Source of the DNA: Palsa-504 sp003136255
GTDB taxonomy: Bacteria > Actinomycetota > Actinomycetes > Streptosporangiales > Streptosporangiaceae
Direction of reading: 5' to 3'
DNA length: 11,386 nt
Assembly (NCBI GenBank): GCA_003136255.1
Contig: PLDT01000239.1
Coordinates: 1-11,386 of the forward strand
In this document: positions 5,033 to 11,386 of the stretch, in pieces
Layout of the letters: every line of letters starts with the position of its first letter
Numbering within the stretch: position 1 is the stretch's first letter
Made by a program: the position numbers and the translations under genes
Notes under the pieces: model-generated
Told to the model about the DNA's origin: nothing
What the model saw: the letters and a program-made list of their open reading frames with translations, nothing else
The model's database searches: none

Positions 5033-6745
5033 ATGACAGCAGAGGGAGCGAGCAGCCGAGCGGCACGGCGGTGGCGGGCCCTACGCGACTTGCCTGATCG
5101 CATGTCCCTGCGGGCCAAGCTCATCACCGGCCTACTCGCACTGGTCATCGCCGCGGTCGCGGCGATCAGCGTCAGCAGCGTCTGGGTGCTGAGGTCCTAC
5201 CTGACCGCCCAGGATGACAGCCAGCTGAAGTCCGTCTACAGCCTGATAAGCAGCCAGGGGTTCAGCTCGCCGCTGACGCCCGGGGAGCTCTATCAGGTGC
5301 ACGGCATCCTGGTCGCGGTCGAGGAGCCTGGCACCCCGCTCAGCGCATCCCAGCCGCAGGGCGGCTTGCCCGGCTATGGCGGCAATCGTGCGGTGAGTTC
5401 GCTGCCGTCGGTGCCGGCGAGCCAGCTGTGGGCCATCACGAACAAGGGGAAGCTGGTCACGGTCGCGGCCGAGTCGGGCTCGGACACCTGGCGGGTCATA
5501 ACGACGCCTATCTCCTACCTGCTGCCGACCGCCACAGGCAGCACCGAGCAGGTCACGGGCACCTTGATCGTGGGGGCGGACCTGGGCAACATCAACGCGA
5601 CGATCGGCGACCTAGCCGAGACCGCCTTGATCATAGCCGCTGTCATCGTCTGCATCTTGGCGCTGGGCATCGTGATGGTGGTGCGGGCGAGCCTGCGGCC
5701 GCTGGTGGAAATCGAGGAGACGGCGGGGGAAATCGCGACCGGGCACTTGAACCGGCGAGTGCCGGAACGGGACCCGCGCACCGAGATCGGCAGCCTCGGC
5801 CGGTCGCTGAACACCATGCTGAGCCAGATCGAGACCGCGTTCCACGCGCAGGAGGCATCGGAGGCGGCGGCGCACCAGTCAGAGGAACGGATGCGGCGGT
5901 TCATCGCCGATGCCAGCCACGAGCTGCGGACGCCGGTGACCTCGATCCGGGGTTTCGCCGAGTACTACCGCCAGCGCGGCGGCCTGGTCCGGCACTGGGA
6001 CCGGGACGAGCAGGCGGGCGCCGCTGGTTCCGCAGCTGGCGCTGCCCCGGCTGAGGCTGGGCTCACGCCCCCCGACCTGGACCGGATCATGGTCCGGGTA
6101 GAGAAGGAAGCCGCCCGGATGGGCCTGCTCGTGGAGGACCTGCTCCTGCTGGCCCGGCTGGACAAGCAGCGGCCGCTGGCCCGGCAGCCGGTCGACTTGC
6201 TCTCACTGGCCGCGGACGCGGTACACGACGCGCGGCTGCTGGCGCCGACCCGGGCCATCGACCTGTCGGTACAGCCGGGCGCCGCGTTCCTGGTCATCGG
6301 CGACGAGCCACGGCTGCGGCAGGTCATCGGGAACCTGATGAACAACGCGCTCACGCATACCCCGGACGGGACCCCGATCGAACTGTCGATCAGCTCCGGG
6401 GCTCTCGATCCCCAGGTGGGCGACCATACCCCGGCCGTGATCCTCGACGTGACCGACCAGGGGCCAGGCATGACGCAGGAGCAGGCACGCCGGGTGTTCG
6501 AGCGGTTCTACCGCGCGGACCAGGCCCGGACGCGCAGCACCGGGGGCAGCGGACTGGGCCTGGCCATCGTGCGCGCGCTGGTGGTGGCCCAGGGCGGTGT
6601 CGCGTCGGTGCGCACGGCCGAGGGTCAGGGGGCGACCTTCCGGATCGCGCTCCCGCTGGCGCCCGAAGCCCTGGCCCATCCCGATGATGCGGACGCGACC
6701 GACGATCTCGGGCCAGCTGACTTAGATGGCCAGGTCTTTAGATAG
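5033..6745 (+). CDS. Membrane sensor histidine kinase
   Basis: A 570-residue HisKA-type sensor kinase paired with the upstream regulator. Order of parts: basic cytoplasmic N-terminus (1-29), membrane helix 1 (30-52), extracytoplasmic sensor of about 140 residues (53-195), membrane helix 2 (198-217), HAMP (218-272), dimerisation domain with phosphorylated His296 in DASHELRTP, then the ATPase domain with N-box NLMNNALTHTP (434-444), DQGPG (475-479), FERFYRAD (489-496) and GGSGLGL (504-510). An unusual Ala/Gly-rich insertion (about 322-347) widens the dimerisation hairpin. The ATG at 5033 follows the regulator stop by 14 bases with a weak ribosome binding site; an ATG at 5102 is an alternative that still keeps helix 1. 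A longer frame from 4877 overlaps the regulator and is rejected. The 3' end overlaps the convergent kinase-family gene by 8 bases. Confidence 0.95.
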   Translation: MTAEGASSRAARRWRALRDLPDRMSLRAKLITGLLALVIAAVAAISVSSVWVLRSYLTAQDDSQLKSVYSLISSQGFSSPLTPGELYQVHGILVAVEEPGTPLSASQPQGGLPGYGGNRAVSSLPSVPASQLWAITNKGKLVTVAAESGSDTWRVITTPISYLLPTATGSTEQVTGTLIVGADLGNINATIGDLAETALIIAAVIVCILALGIVMVVRASLRPLVEIEETAGEIATGHLNRRVPERDPRTEIGSLGRSLNTMLSQIETAFHAQEASEAAAHQSEERMRRFIADASHELRTPVTSIRGFAEYYRQRGGLVRHWDRDEQAGAAGSAAGAAPAEAGLTPPDLDRIMVRVEKEAARMGLLVEDLLLLARLDKQRPLARQPVDLLSLAADAVHDARLLAPTRAIDLSVQPGAAFLVIGDEPRLRQVIGNLMNNALTHTPDGTPIELSISSGALDPQVGDHTPAVILDVTDQGPGMTQEQARRVFERFYRADQARTRSTGGSGLGLAIVRALVVAQGGVASVRTAEGQGATFRIALPLAPEALAHPDDADATDDLGPADLDGQVFR

Positions 6746-7646
6746 CCAGGGCGGCGCGGGCCGCGGACCTGACCTCTTCCCGGTACGAGGCGCCGTACAG
6801 GCACGCGTGCACCAGCAGCGGGTGCAGCTGGTGCAGTGGGATCCTGGGCCGCCAGCCCGCCGCCAGCGGGACCGCGTCGTTATAGCCGACCAGGATCCGG
6901 TCCAGGCTAGGCGCGCCGAACAGGGCGAGCATGGCCAGGTCGGTCTCGCGGTGACCGCCGTGCGCCGCGGGGTCGATGAGCCAGCCCCGGTTGCCGGACC
7001 ACAGCACGTTCCCGGCCCAGCAGTCACCGTGGATCCGGCTCGGCGGCTCGGCCGGGCCGGCCAGCGAGCCGATCCGGTCGATGACCGCCTCCACCAGCCG
7101 CGCCTCCTCGGACCGTAGCGCGCCGGTATCCACGGCCCGGGTCAAGAACGGCAGCAGCCTGCGGTGCGCGTACCAGTGCGGCCAGTCCGCCGCGTCCGGC
7201 GTGTTATCTAGCGGCAGGCCGGCGATGAACCCTGGCCACGGCGCGCCGAAGGTGTCCGCGCCGGCCGCGTGCAGGCGGGCGAGGTCCGTGCCGAAGCCGA
7301 ACGCCGCCTCGGGCGTGGCCGGGCCGGGCGGGATCATCGAGATGACCAGCGCATGCGGGCCGACGGCCAGCACCTTCGGGACCGGGACGGAGGCGGCCTC
7401 GGCCAGCCAGCGCAGGCCGTTCGCCTCGGCCGCGAACACGGTCGCGTCCGGATCCGGGCCTGGGCGCTGATCTGGGCCTGGGCTGGGATCGGGGGGCGGG
7501 AGGGCCTTGGCGAAGGCGCGGCGGCCATCGGACAAGGTGATCATGAGGTGCTGGTAGCCGTGCTGGGAGCCGACGACGCGCGCCTCGCGGACGGTCAGGC
7601 CGGTGAGCTGTCCGATCCGGACGGCCAAGGCGGCGGAACGGCTCAC
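6738..7646 (-). CDS. Fructosamine-kinase/APH family protein
   Basis: A 302-residue cytosolic kinase-like protein of the fructosamine kinase (FN3K) branch of the aminoglycoside phosphotransferase fold. Lys47 in AFAKAL is the probable ATP-anchoring lysine; FAAEANGLRWLA (71-82) holds the pairing Glu; HGDCWAGNVLW (206-216) is the catalytic loop with Asp208 and Asn213; IDPAAHGGHRETDLAM (224-239) holds the metal-binding Asp225. Family members phosphorylate the sugar of glycated proteins or small Amadori products, starting their repair; the actual substrate is inferred. A Pro/Gly/Asp-rich loop at 50-68 is unusually long. The GTG at 7646 overlaps the phosphatase stop as GTGA, so translation is coupled. 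It converges on the sensor kinase with an 8-bp overlap and no terminator between. Confidence 0.9.
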   Translation of the reverse strand: MSRSAALAVRIGQLTGLTVREARVVGSQHGYQHLMITLSDGRRAFAKALPPPDPSPGPDQRPGPDPDATVFAAEANGLRWLAEAASVPVPKVLAVGPHALVISMIPPGPATPEAAFGFGTDLARLHAAGADTFGAPWPGFIAGLPLDNTPDAADWPHWYAHRRLLPFLTRAVDTGALRSEEARLVEAVIDRIGSLAGPAEPPSRIHGDCWAGNVLWSGNRGWLIDPAAHGGHRETDLAMLALFGAPSLDRILVGYNDAVPLAAGWRPRIPLHQLHPLLVHACLYGASYREEVRSAARAALAI

Positions 7647-8218
7647 GCCGGGTCGTCGGGCCGGCCCAGCAGTTGGGCCAGCCGGGCCGCGATGACCGGC
7701 GCGGCGGCGCCGAGCAGGTCGAGCACGTAGGCGTAATCGGCCTGGTCCCCGCCGTAGGGATCGGGGATCTGGCCGCCACCGACCTCGCCTAGGCCGCCTA
7801 CCTCGCCGAACAGGCGGATCCGGTCCTGGTCCTGCGGGCCGGCCAGCCGCCGCAGGGTGGCGAGATTGCCCGCGTCCATGGCCAGTACCAGGTCGCGTTC
7901 GGGAAGCCAGGAGGCCTCGAACTGCCGGGCCCGGTGGGCGGAGCCGTCGTAGCTGCGCCGGGCCAGCGCCCTAAGGGCCTGCGGATACATCGGACTGCCG
8001 ACATGCCAGTCGCCGGTGCCCGAGCTGTCCAGCGTGACCGCCTCGGCCAGCCCGGCCTCGGCCAGCGAGGCGCGCAGCACGGTCTCGGCCATCGGCGAGC
8101 GGCAGATGTTCCCGAGGCAGACCAGGCAGATCCGGTACGGCGTACCCGGCTCCCGGGGCGGCGGCAGCGGCGTCGCCAGCGGGGCGGGGGTGGCGGACAG
8201 GGGCAGCGGTGGAATCAT
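7643..8218 (-). CDS. Low-molecular-weight protein-tyrosine phosphatase
   Basis: A 191-residue member of the LMW-PTP family. The phosphate loop is CLGNICRS, with nucleophile Cys34 and Arg40; SSGTGDWHVG (65-74) and the general-acid loop IPDPYGG with Asp153 are intact, so it should hydrolyse phosphotyrosine in the cytosol. The first 27 residues are an extra Pro/Ala-rich tail before the normal start of the fold; no internal start with a ribosome binding site was found, so the ATG at 8218 is kept. A short duplication (GEVGGLGEVGG, 138-148) precedes the acid loop. It lies 25 bp behind the acyltransferase and overlaps the kinase-family gene by four bases. Related enzymes next to polysaccharide genes control bacterial tyrosine kinases, but none is visible here. 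Confidence 0.93.
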   Translation of the reverse strand: MIPPLPLSATPAPLATPLPPPREPGTPYRICLVCLGNICRSPMAETVLRASLAEAGLAEAVTLDSSGTGDWHVGSPMYPQALRALARRSYDGSAHRARQFEASWLPERDLVLAMDAGNLATLRRLAGPQDQDRIRLFGEVGGLGEVGGGQIPDPYGGDQADYAYVLDLLGAAAPVIAARLAQLLGRPDDPA

Positions 8219-8243
8219 GACACCAGGATGCCGCAGGGCGGCC

Positions 8244-9659
8244 CTATTCGGCGGCGCGGGAGCTGTGGGCCAGGGCGGCTTCCGGGGCGCGCACCGGGAC
8301 CGGGAAGCGGTCGGGGCCGAACCGGGCGTCGAGCCGTTTCGCCAGCCGGCGCCCGACGCCCTGCATAGGCCGTTCCACGAACAGGTAGGTCGCCGAGCAC
8401 ACCGCGATCAAGATGGCCAGGAACAGCGCGTCGACCAGCACCTGGACCCAGAACGAATGATGCGCCGTCCAGGTCAGGTGGCGGTAAACCTCGATGAGCG
8501 CCGGGTGGAGCAGGTAGACCGAGTAGCTGATCAGCCCCAGCCAGGTCAGGAACCGCGGCCAGGTGACGTGCCGGAAGGTCAGCCCGATCCCGAACGTCAG
8601 GCCGGCCAGGAAGACCGACATGAACCAGCTGCGCTCCCAGACGAACTCCTCGTGCGGGGACATGTTCCCGGGGAGGTGATGCCACACGCCGGCCGCGATG
8701 GCGAGTCCCAGCACGGCGACCGCGATGGCGATGGCCCTGCGCCACGAGTACTGGCCTTGCTCGGCCCGGTAGAGCATCGTCCCGGTGAACATCAGGGCCA
8801 GGATCGACAGCGCCTCCCACGGGTAGAGCCAGGTGCCGTTGAAGGCCAGCAGGGTCAGCCCGACCATCGCGGCCAGCGCCGCCCCGACCATGCGCGGCAT
8901 GCCGCGCATGCCGACGGCCACGGCCAGTCCGGTCAGCACGACCAGGTCGGCGACGAGCGCGATGATGCGCGGGCTCAACAGGTTGTTGGTGAAGTACGCC
9001 TGCGGCAGGATGCCGCCGAGCACGACGGCGGCGGCACCGAAGGCCAGCGCGTACCGGCTGCTGCGCCGGTGCACCCGGGCCATGAACAGCGCGGTCAGCA
9101 GCAGGTAGAAGATCATCTCGTAGGACAGCGACCATACAACGTTGGGCAGGTTCTCCCCGGCCAGCACGTTCGACATCATCAGCATCTGGGACAGGACCGA
9201 GGTCTCCGGGTCGGAACCCTCGCCGCGGAGCCCGCCGATATGCACCATGAACAGGAACAGCGCTACCCCGACGGCGAGCAGGTACAGCGGATAGAGCCGG
9301 AACAAGCGGCTGACCCAGAAGGTCCGGACGCTGCCCTTGCGCTCCAGCGACGCGGGCACGATGTACCCGCTGATGAGGAAGAAGACGAAAACGCCGTAAT
9401 CGCCGGGGTTGATCCACTGGTAGACCCGGCCGTTCAACGCCGATGGCACGAAGTAGCCGAAGTGGTTGAAGACCACCGCCAACGCCGCTAGCCCGCGCAG
9501 GACATCGAGCCAGGCCAGCCGGCTCCCGGTCCCCGCCGCGCCGGTCGCACCGGGTGCGCTGGCCGCGGCAGGCTGAGCCGGCTCGGATGGTCCGGTCCTG
9601 GCCGCTGGCTCGGCCGGTCCGGTCTTGGCCGTTGGCTCGGCCGCTTGTGGACTGGTCAT
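8244..9659 (-). CDS. Acyltransferase-3 (OafA/YrhL-type) membrane protein
   Basis: A 471-residue integral membrane acyltransferase with about ten hydrophobic helices. Conserved features are LDVLRGLAALAVVFNHFGY with Arg55 and catalytic His66, WVSRLFRLYPLY (115-126), WSLSYEMIFYL with Glu181 (176-186), GLISYSVYLLHP (375-386) and the closing VERPM (428-432). The family moves acyl groups from cytoplasmic donors to exported sugars, lipids or antibiotics; no SGNH domain follows, and the acceptor is unknown. The N-terminal 45 residues form a Pro/Ala-rich tail with a nine-residue repeat. Of three in-frame ATGs (9746, 9689, 9659) the last is chosen because GGGGA lies seven bases upstream; 9689 has AGGA only two bases away and remains possible. 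It heads an operon with the phosphatase and kinase-family genes. Confidence 0.9.
   Translation of the reverse strand: MTSPQAAEPTAKTGPAEPAARTGPSEPAQPAAASAPGATGAAGTGSRLAWLDVLRGLAALAVVFNHFGYFVPSALNGRVYQWINPGDYGVFVFFLISGYIVPASLERKGSVRTFWVSRLFRLYPLYLLAVGVALFLFMVHIGGLRGEGSDPETSVLSQMLMMSNVLAGENLPNVVWSLSYEMIFYLLLTALFMARVHRRSSRYALAFGAAAVVLGGILPQAYFTNNLLSPRIIALVADLVVLTGLAVAVGMRGMPRMVGAALAAMVGLTLLAFNGTWLYPWEALSILALMFTGTMLYRAEQGQYSWRRAIAIAVAVLGLAIAAGVWHHLPGNMSPHEEFVWERSWFMSVFLAGLTFGIGLTFRHVTWPRFLTWLGLISYSVYLLHPALIEVYRHLTWTAHHSFWVQVLVDALFLAILIAVCSATYLFVERPMQGVGRRLAKRLDARFGPDRFPVPVRAPEAALAHSSRAAE
9589..9642. repeat. Tandem 27-bp repeat in the acyltransferase N-terminus
   Basis: Two adjacent 27-bp units (9589-9615 and 9616-9642) differ at two bases, at least one of them a third codon position. 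They encode AEPTAKTGP and AEPAARTGP, with a third degenerate SEPAQPAAA after them. Slipped-strand expansion is the likely origin; the segment is a flexible cytoplasmic tail. Confidence 0.8.
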
Positions 9660-9867
9660 TCGGCTGTCCCCGGCATACGTCCCGCTCATCGTCCTCAGGT
9701 TCGCTCTTCGTGCCCTTACCGGTGCACACTGTAACTTCTGAGCCACGGGATGCGCCGGCCTGCCCCGTCTTGGCTACCACGCTTCGTTCGGAATATGGGT
9801 CTTCTAGTTCTTTTCTTGCGAACATCACACGGTACCCTCAGTCGGCGCCTAGCCGGGCCGCCCGTAA

Positions 9868-9898
9868 TTGGCCATCCCCGGGCGATTGCTGCTACGAT
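9868..9898 (+). promoter_or_regulatory. Probable tRNA-Lys promoter
   Basis: TTGGCC (9868-9873) and TACGAT (9893-9898) are separated by 19 bp, a rather long spacer. TACGAT matches four of six -10 bases and lies 14 bases before the tRNA, so transcription would start about 7 bases ahead of the mature 5' end. Confidence 0.45.
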
Positions 9899-9912
9899 CA
9901 CAGCGTTCTGAC

Positions 9913-9985
9913 GCGCCGCTAGCTCAACTGGCAGAGCAGCGGACTCTTAATCCGCGGGTTCGGGGTTCAAATCCCTGGCGGCGCA
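9913..9985 (+). tRNA. tRNA-Lys (anticodon CUU)
   Basis: A complete 73-base cloverleaf. The acceptor stem is GCGCCGC (9913-9919) with GCGGCGC (9978-9984) and discriminator A9985. The D stem is GCTC/GAGC (9922-9925, 9934-9937). The anticodon stem is GCGGA/TCCGC with loop CTCTTAA, giving anticodon CTT at 9946-9948, which reads AAG lysine codons. The T stem is CGGGG/CCCTG with loop TTCAAAT. The 3' CCA is not encoded (CCCA follows instead), as is common in actinobacteria. tRNA 3' ends are frequent integration sites; no second copy of this end is found in the window. Confidence 0.97.
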
Positions 9986-9991
9986 CCCAGT

Positions 9992-10037
9992 GGTCTTCAC
10001 GTTTCGGGGGGGACCATTTTCACGTTTGGGTCTGACA
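9992..10037 (-). mobile_element. Solitary insertion-sequence end (IS21-like repeats)
   Basis: TTCACGTTT occurs at 9996-10004 and 10019-10027, a 23-bp period, each followed by GGG and accompanied by GGTC/GGACC. On the minus strand the block begins TGTCAGACCC and continues AAACGTGAAAATGGTCCCC then AAACGTGAAGA, like the repeated transposase sites at IS21-family ends, as I recall them. The element body should extend toward lower coordinates, but the tRNA is there, so only a truncated end remains. There is no transposase in the window. Confidence 0.42.
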
Positions 10038-10094
10038 TTCTGGTGCGTGGCCTGGTGCGGCCGCGGCTTCTGCTGTTCCGGTTGCGTCGGGTGG

Positions 10095-10493
10095 CTAGCG
10101 GGTGGCTTTGCGCGTGTCCGGGGCGGTTTGCGGGCACGCTGTCGCTGCCGGGCAGTGGTCGTGCTGGTGGCGCGGGCGGACTGTGGTGTGCGGCCGGGCG
10201 CTGCCCGAGCGGGACGGGCTGGCGGTCACGACCGGGCTGGCCGTTACCGGCGCCGAGGACTGCGGCGAGACTATGGCCGCAGGCGCCGACGTCCGGCTCA
10301 GGGCGGGCACGTTGAACCCGGGGAGCTGCATACCGAGCACCTGCACGCAGACGATCATGGCACCCAAGATCACGGCCACGAGCACGACGATGGTGCCCAT
10401 CAGCCGCCACCACTCATCGGGCTTCTTGATGGCGCGGCCGATTAGGTACACCACAGCGAGTGCGACGGCGGGCCATCCGATATGCGCGAGCAC
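10095..10493 (-). CDS. Small membrane protein of unknown function
   Basis: A 132-residue protein. It starts at the GTG at 10493, chosen because AAGGAG lies six bases upstream; the frame stays open to 10796, but that extension lacks protein character. Two hydrophobic helices are visible near the N-terminus, HIGWPAVALAVVYLIGRAI and then LMGTIVVLVAVILGAMIVCV, separated by a charged KKPDEWWR loop. The rest (about 63-132) is a Ser/Pro/Ala/Thr-rich tail ending in a His/Cys-containing stretch (RHQHDHCP), probably extended and possibly outside the membrane. I do not recognise a family. It reads toward the tRNA, 58 bp from the insertion-sequence end; the last part of the tail could be altered by that event. 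Confidence 0.55.
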   Translation of the reverse strand: MLAHIGWPAVALAVVYLIGRAIKKPDEWWRLMGTIVVLVAVILGAMIVCVQVLGMQLPGFNVPALSRTSAPAAIVSPQSSAPVTASPVVTASPSRSGSARPHTTVRPRHQHDHCPAATACPQTAPDTRKATR

Positions 10494-10932
10494 GAGTTGC
10501 TCCTTGCGTTCACCTGGCTTCTTCCCTTCCCAGGAGAACGACCGAGCCGAAATCGAGAAGGCAAGAGGCCAGCACTGGTCTCTGATGCCCCGCGACCTGT
10601 GCTCCGAGGTCACGGGCCGCTCGTCTCGCATCCCTGAAAGGGACCAAGAAGACGGGCGGACATGCCGCTTCGATTTCGGTTCATTCAACTCGCGCTGCGG
10701 CCCGGAGCCACTGGCGCCGTCCCCGTTGGCTTCGGGTCCGGCGCGCGCGCAATCCACAGGATAGCTGAGGCGGACGACCAGTGCATAATCGTACATCGGC
10801 AGTCAGAAAACTGTGTTTGACCTGCGGAAACCAAAGACCACCCGCCCTGATGCTACGCGTTTTCATGCCTGGACTGGTCCGGGCGACCCCGAGCGGCTCC
10901 TGGGGGGCCGGTATTGAGGAAAGGGGCTGCTG
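10494..10932. other. Intergenic region between divergent genes
   Basis: This lies between the minus-strand membrane protein and the plus-strand MmpL remnant. Frames exist on both strands but none shows conserved-domain character. It should contain both promoters; I could not place a convincing -35/-10 pair. A ribosome binding site for the remnant (GAGGAAAGGGG) is at its right end, about 10916-10926. Confidence 0.4.
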
Positions 10933-11162
10933 ATGACGCGGCTGGCTCGCTGGTACTTCCGGTACCGCAGGCTCGTCCTGGCCGGATGGCTGCTCGCGCC
11001 GGTGCTGTTCACCGCCGTGAGCCGGTCCGCCGGGATCAGCTAGTCCACGAGCGTCGCCCTGCCCAACAGCCCGTCGGTCCAGGCTCTCGCTATCCTCCGG
11101 CGTGACTTCCCGGCTGCTTCGGGTGATACCGGATCGTGGTCGAGGCGAGGACCGGATCGGTG
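10933..11162 (+). pseudogene. MmpL-family transporter, N-terminal remnant
   Basis: From the ATG at 10933, with a good ribosome binding site, the frame reads MTRLARWYFRYRRLVLAGWLL and continues into APVLF, the standard first membrane helix of MmpL/RND lipid and drug exporters. Codon 37 is TAG (11041-11043), where the family expects a residue (usually Tyr) before STS. Reading on gives VALPNSPSVQALAILRRDFP and ends with GDT. A one-base loss around 11128-11130 then shifts the frame, after which RIVVEARTGSV continues the match up to about 11162. Nonsense mutation, frameshift and loss of more than 600 residues make this clearly non-functional. Confidence 0.8.
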
Positions 11163-11329
11163 ATGTCCAGCCCGGTGCGCTATGGACCATCGAGACCACC
11201 CCCGCCCCGAACGGCAAGAGCGTCCCTGAGGCGATCTCCTGCACCGCCGTGACGACCTGTACCTTGACCGGTGAGTACTTCCCCAACGACGGCGGCACCA
11301 CCGACAGCCTGGCCTATCAGCTGCACTGA
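11163..11329 (+). pseudogene. C-terminal fragment of a secreted repeat protein
   Basis: After the MmpL remnant a different frame, ending in TGA at 11327-11329, reads VQPGALWTIETTPAPNGKS, then VPEAISCTAVTTCTLTGEY and LAYQLH. The pattern W-x-I-x-x-T-P-x-P, SC-T-x-x-x-C-T-x-x-G-x-Y is the repeat of actinobacterial secreted beta-propeller-like proteins, as I know them. One repeat and the natural stop remain; signal peptide and all other repeats are gone. The GTG-opened frame from 11102 that includes it runs out of frame through the MmpL remnant, so it is not a real gene. Confidence 0.6.
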
Positions 11330-11386
11330 CCCGGCCCGCGCATATTTGTGTGTCTGTTTTGTCCCCATTTGGGATCCGGGTTAGCT

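Noticed and set aside
8016..9491. 491-codon plus-strand frame antisense to the acyltransferase
   Set aside because: Composition (Gln/Arg/Asp/His-rich) is typical of the antisense of GC-rich membrane-protein genes; the minus frame has clear motifs.
9716..9901. 61-codon minus-strand frame upstream of the acyltransferase
   Set aside because: Arg-rich, no ribosome binding site, and it overlaps the tRNA promoter region.
9960..9985. tRNA-Lys 3' end as attachment site of an integrative element
   Set aside because: I found no direct repeat of the tRNA 3' end and no integrase gene within the window.
11330..11386. Window end resembling another insertion-sequence terminus
   Set aside because: It shares only short T/G-rich strings with the block at 9992-10037; no repeat structure can be shown before the sequence ends.

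Overview
The window is about 70% G+C, with third-codon-position G/C bias, GTG starts and many ATGA/GTGA stop-start overlaps. Together with an MmpL-type transporter fragment and a secreted-repeat fragment, this points to a filamentous actinomycete. Streptosporangiales/Streptomyces-like is a guess; the genus cannot be read from the sequence.

Layout. (1) 1-1064, minus strand: a two-gene unit of a short-chain dehydrogenase (SDR) followed by a glyoxalase-like (VOC) protein cut by the window edge. Its consensus promoter has a TetR-type operator in the spacer, and a second, inverted copy of the operator lies 65 bp upstream. (2) 1065-2431: a gene-poor region holding a translationally coupled small pair (MerR/excisionase-type HTH protein plus a Cys-containing small protein), AT-rich inverted repeats, an 18-bp perfect palindrome and two unresolved bases. 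(3) 2299-3681, minus strand: a second SDR preceded by a nine-codon leader ORF, then a PadR regulator whose promoter and operator place the transcription start on the ATG (leaderless). The PadR gene is followed by what looks like the wreck of its usual partner. (4) 3790-6745, plus strand: a stand-alone LuxR-type HTH protein, then an OmpR-family response regulator and its membrane sensor kinase. (5) 6738-9659, minus strand, convergent with the kinase: an operon of acyltransferase-3 membrane protein, low-molecular-weight tyrosine phosphatase and fructosamine-kinase-family protein. (6) 9868-11386: a tRNA-Lys(CUU) gene with promoter, a solitary insertion-sequence end directly behind it, a small membrane protein, and a mosaic pseudogene made of an MmpL N-terminus and the C-terminus of an unrelated secreted repeat protein.

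How parts work together. The core is ordinary regulation and metabolism: ligand-responsive repressors over reductases, a two-component pair with a likely autoregulatory box, and a phosphatase/kinase/acyltransferase operon. The accessory signals are concentrated at 1065-2431 and downstream of the tRNA, where gene decay and mobile-element scars are visible. I found no CRISPR array, toxin-antitoxin pair, defence island, biosynthetic cluster or intact transposase. The least explained items are the HTH/Cys-protein pair with its upstream repeats, the leader ORF of the second SDR, and the paired operators without a visible regulator.
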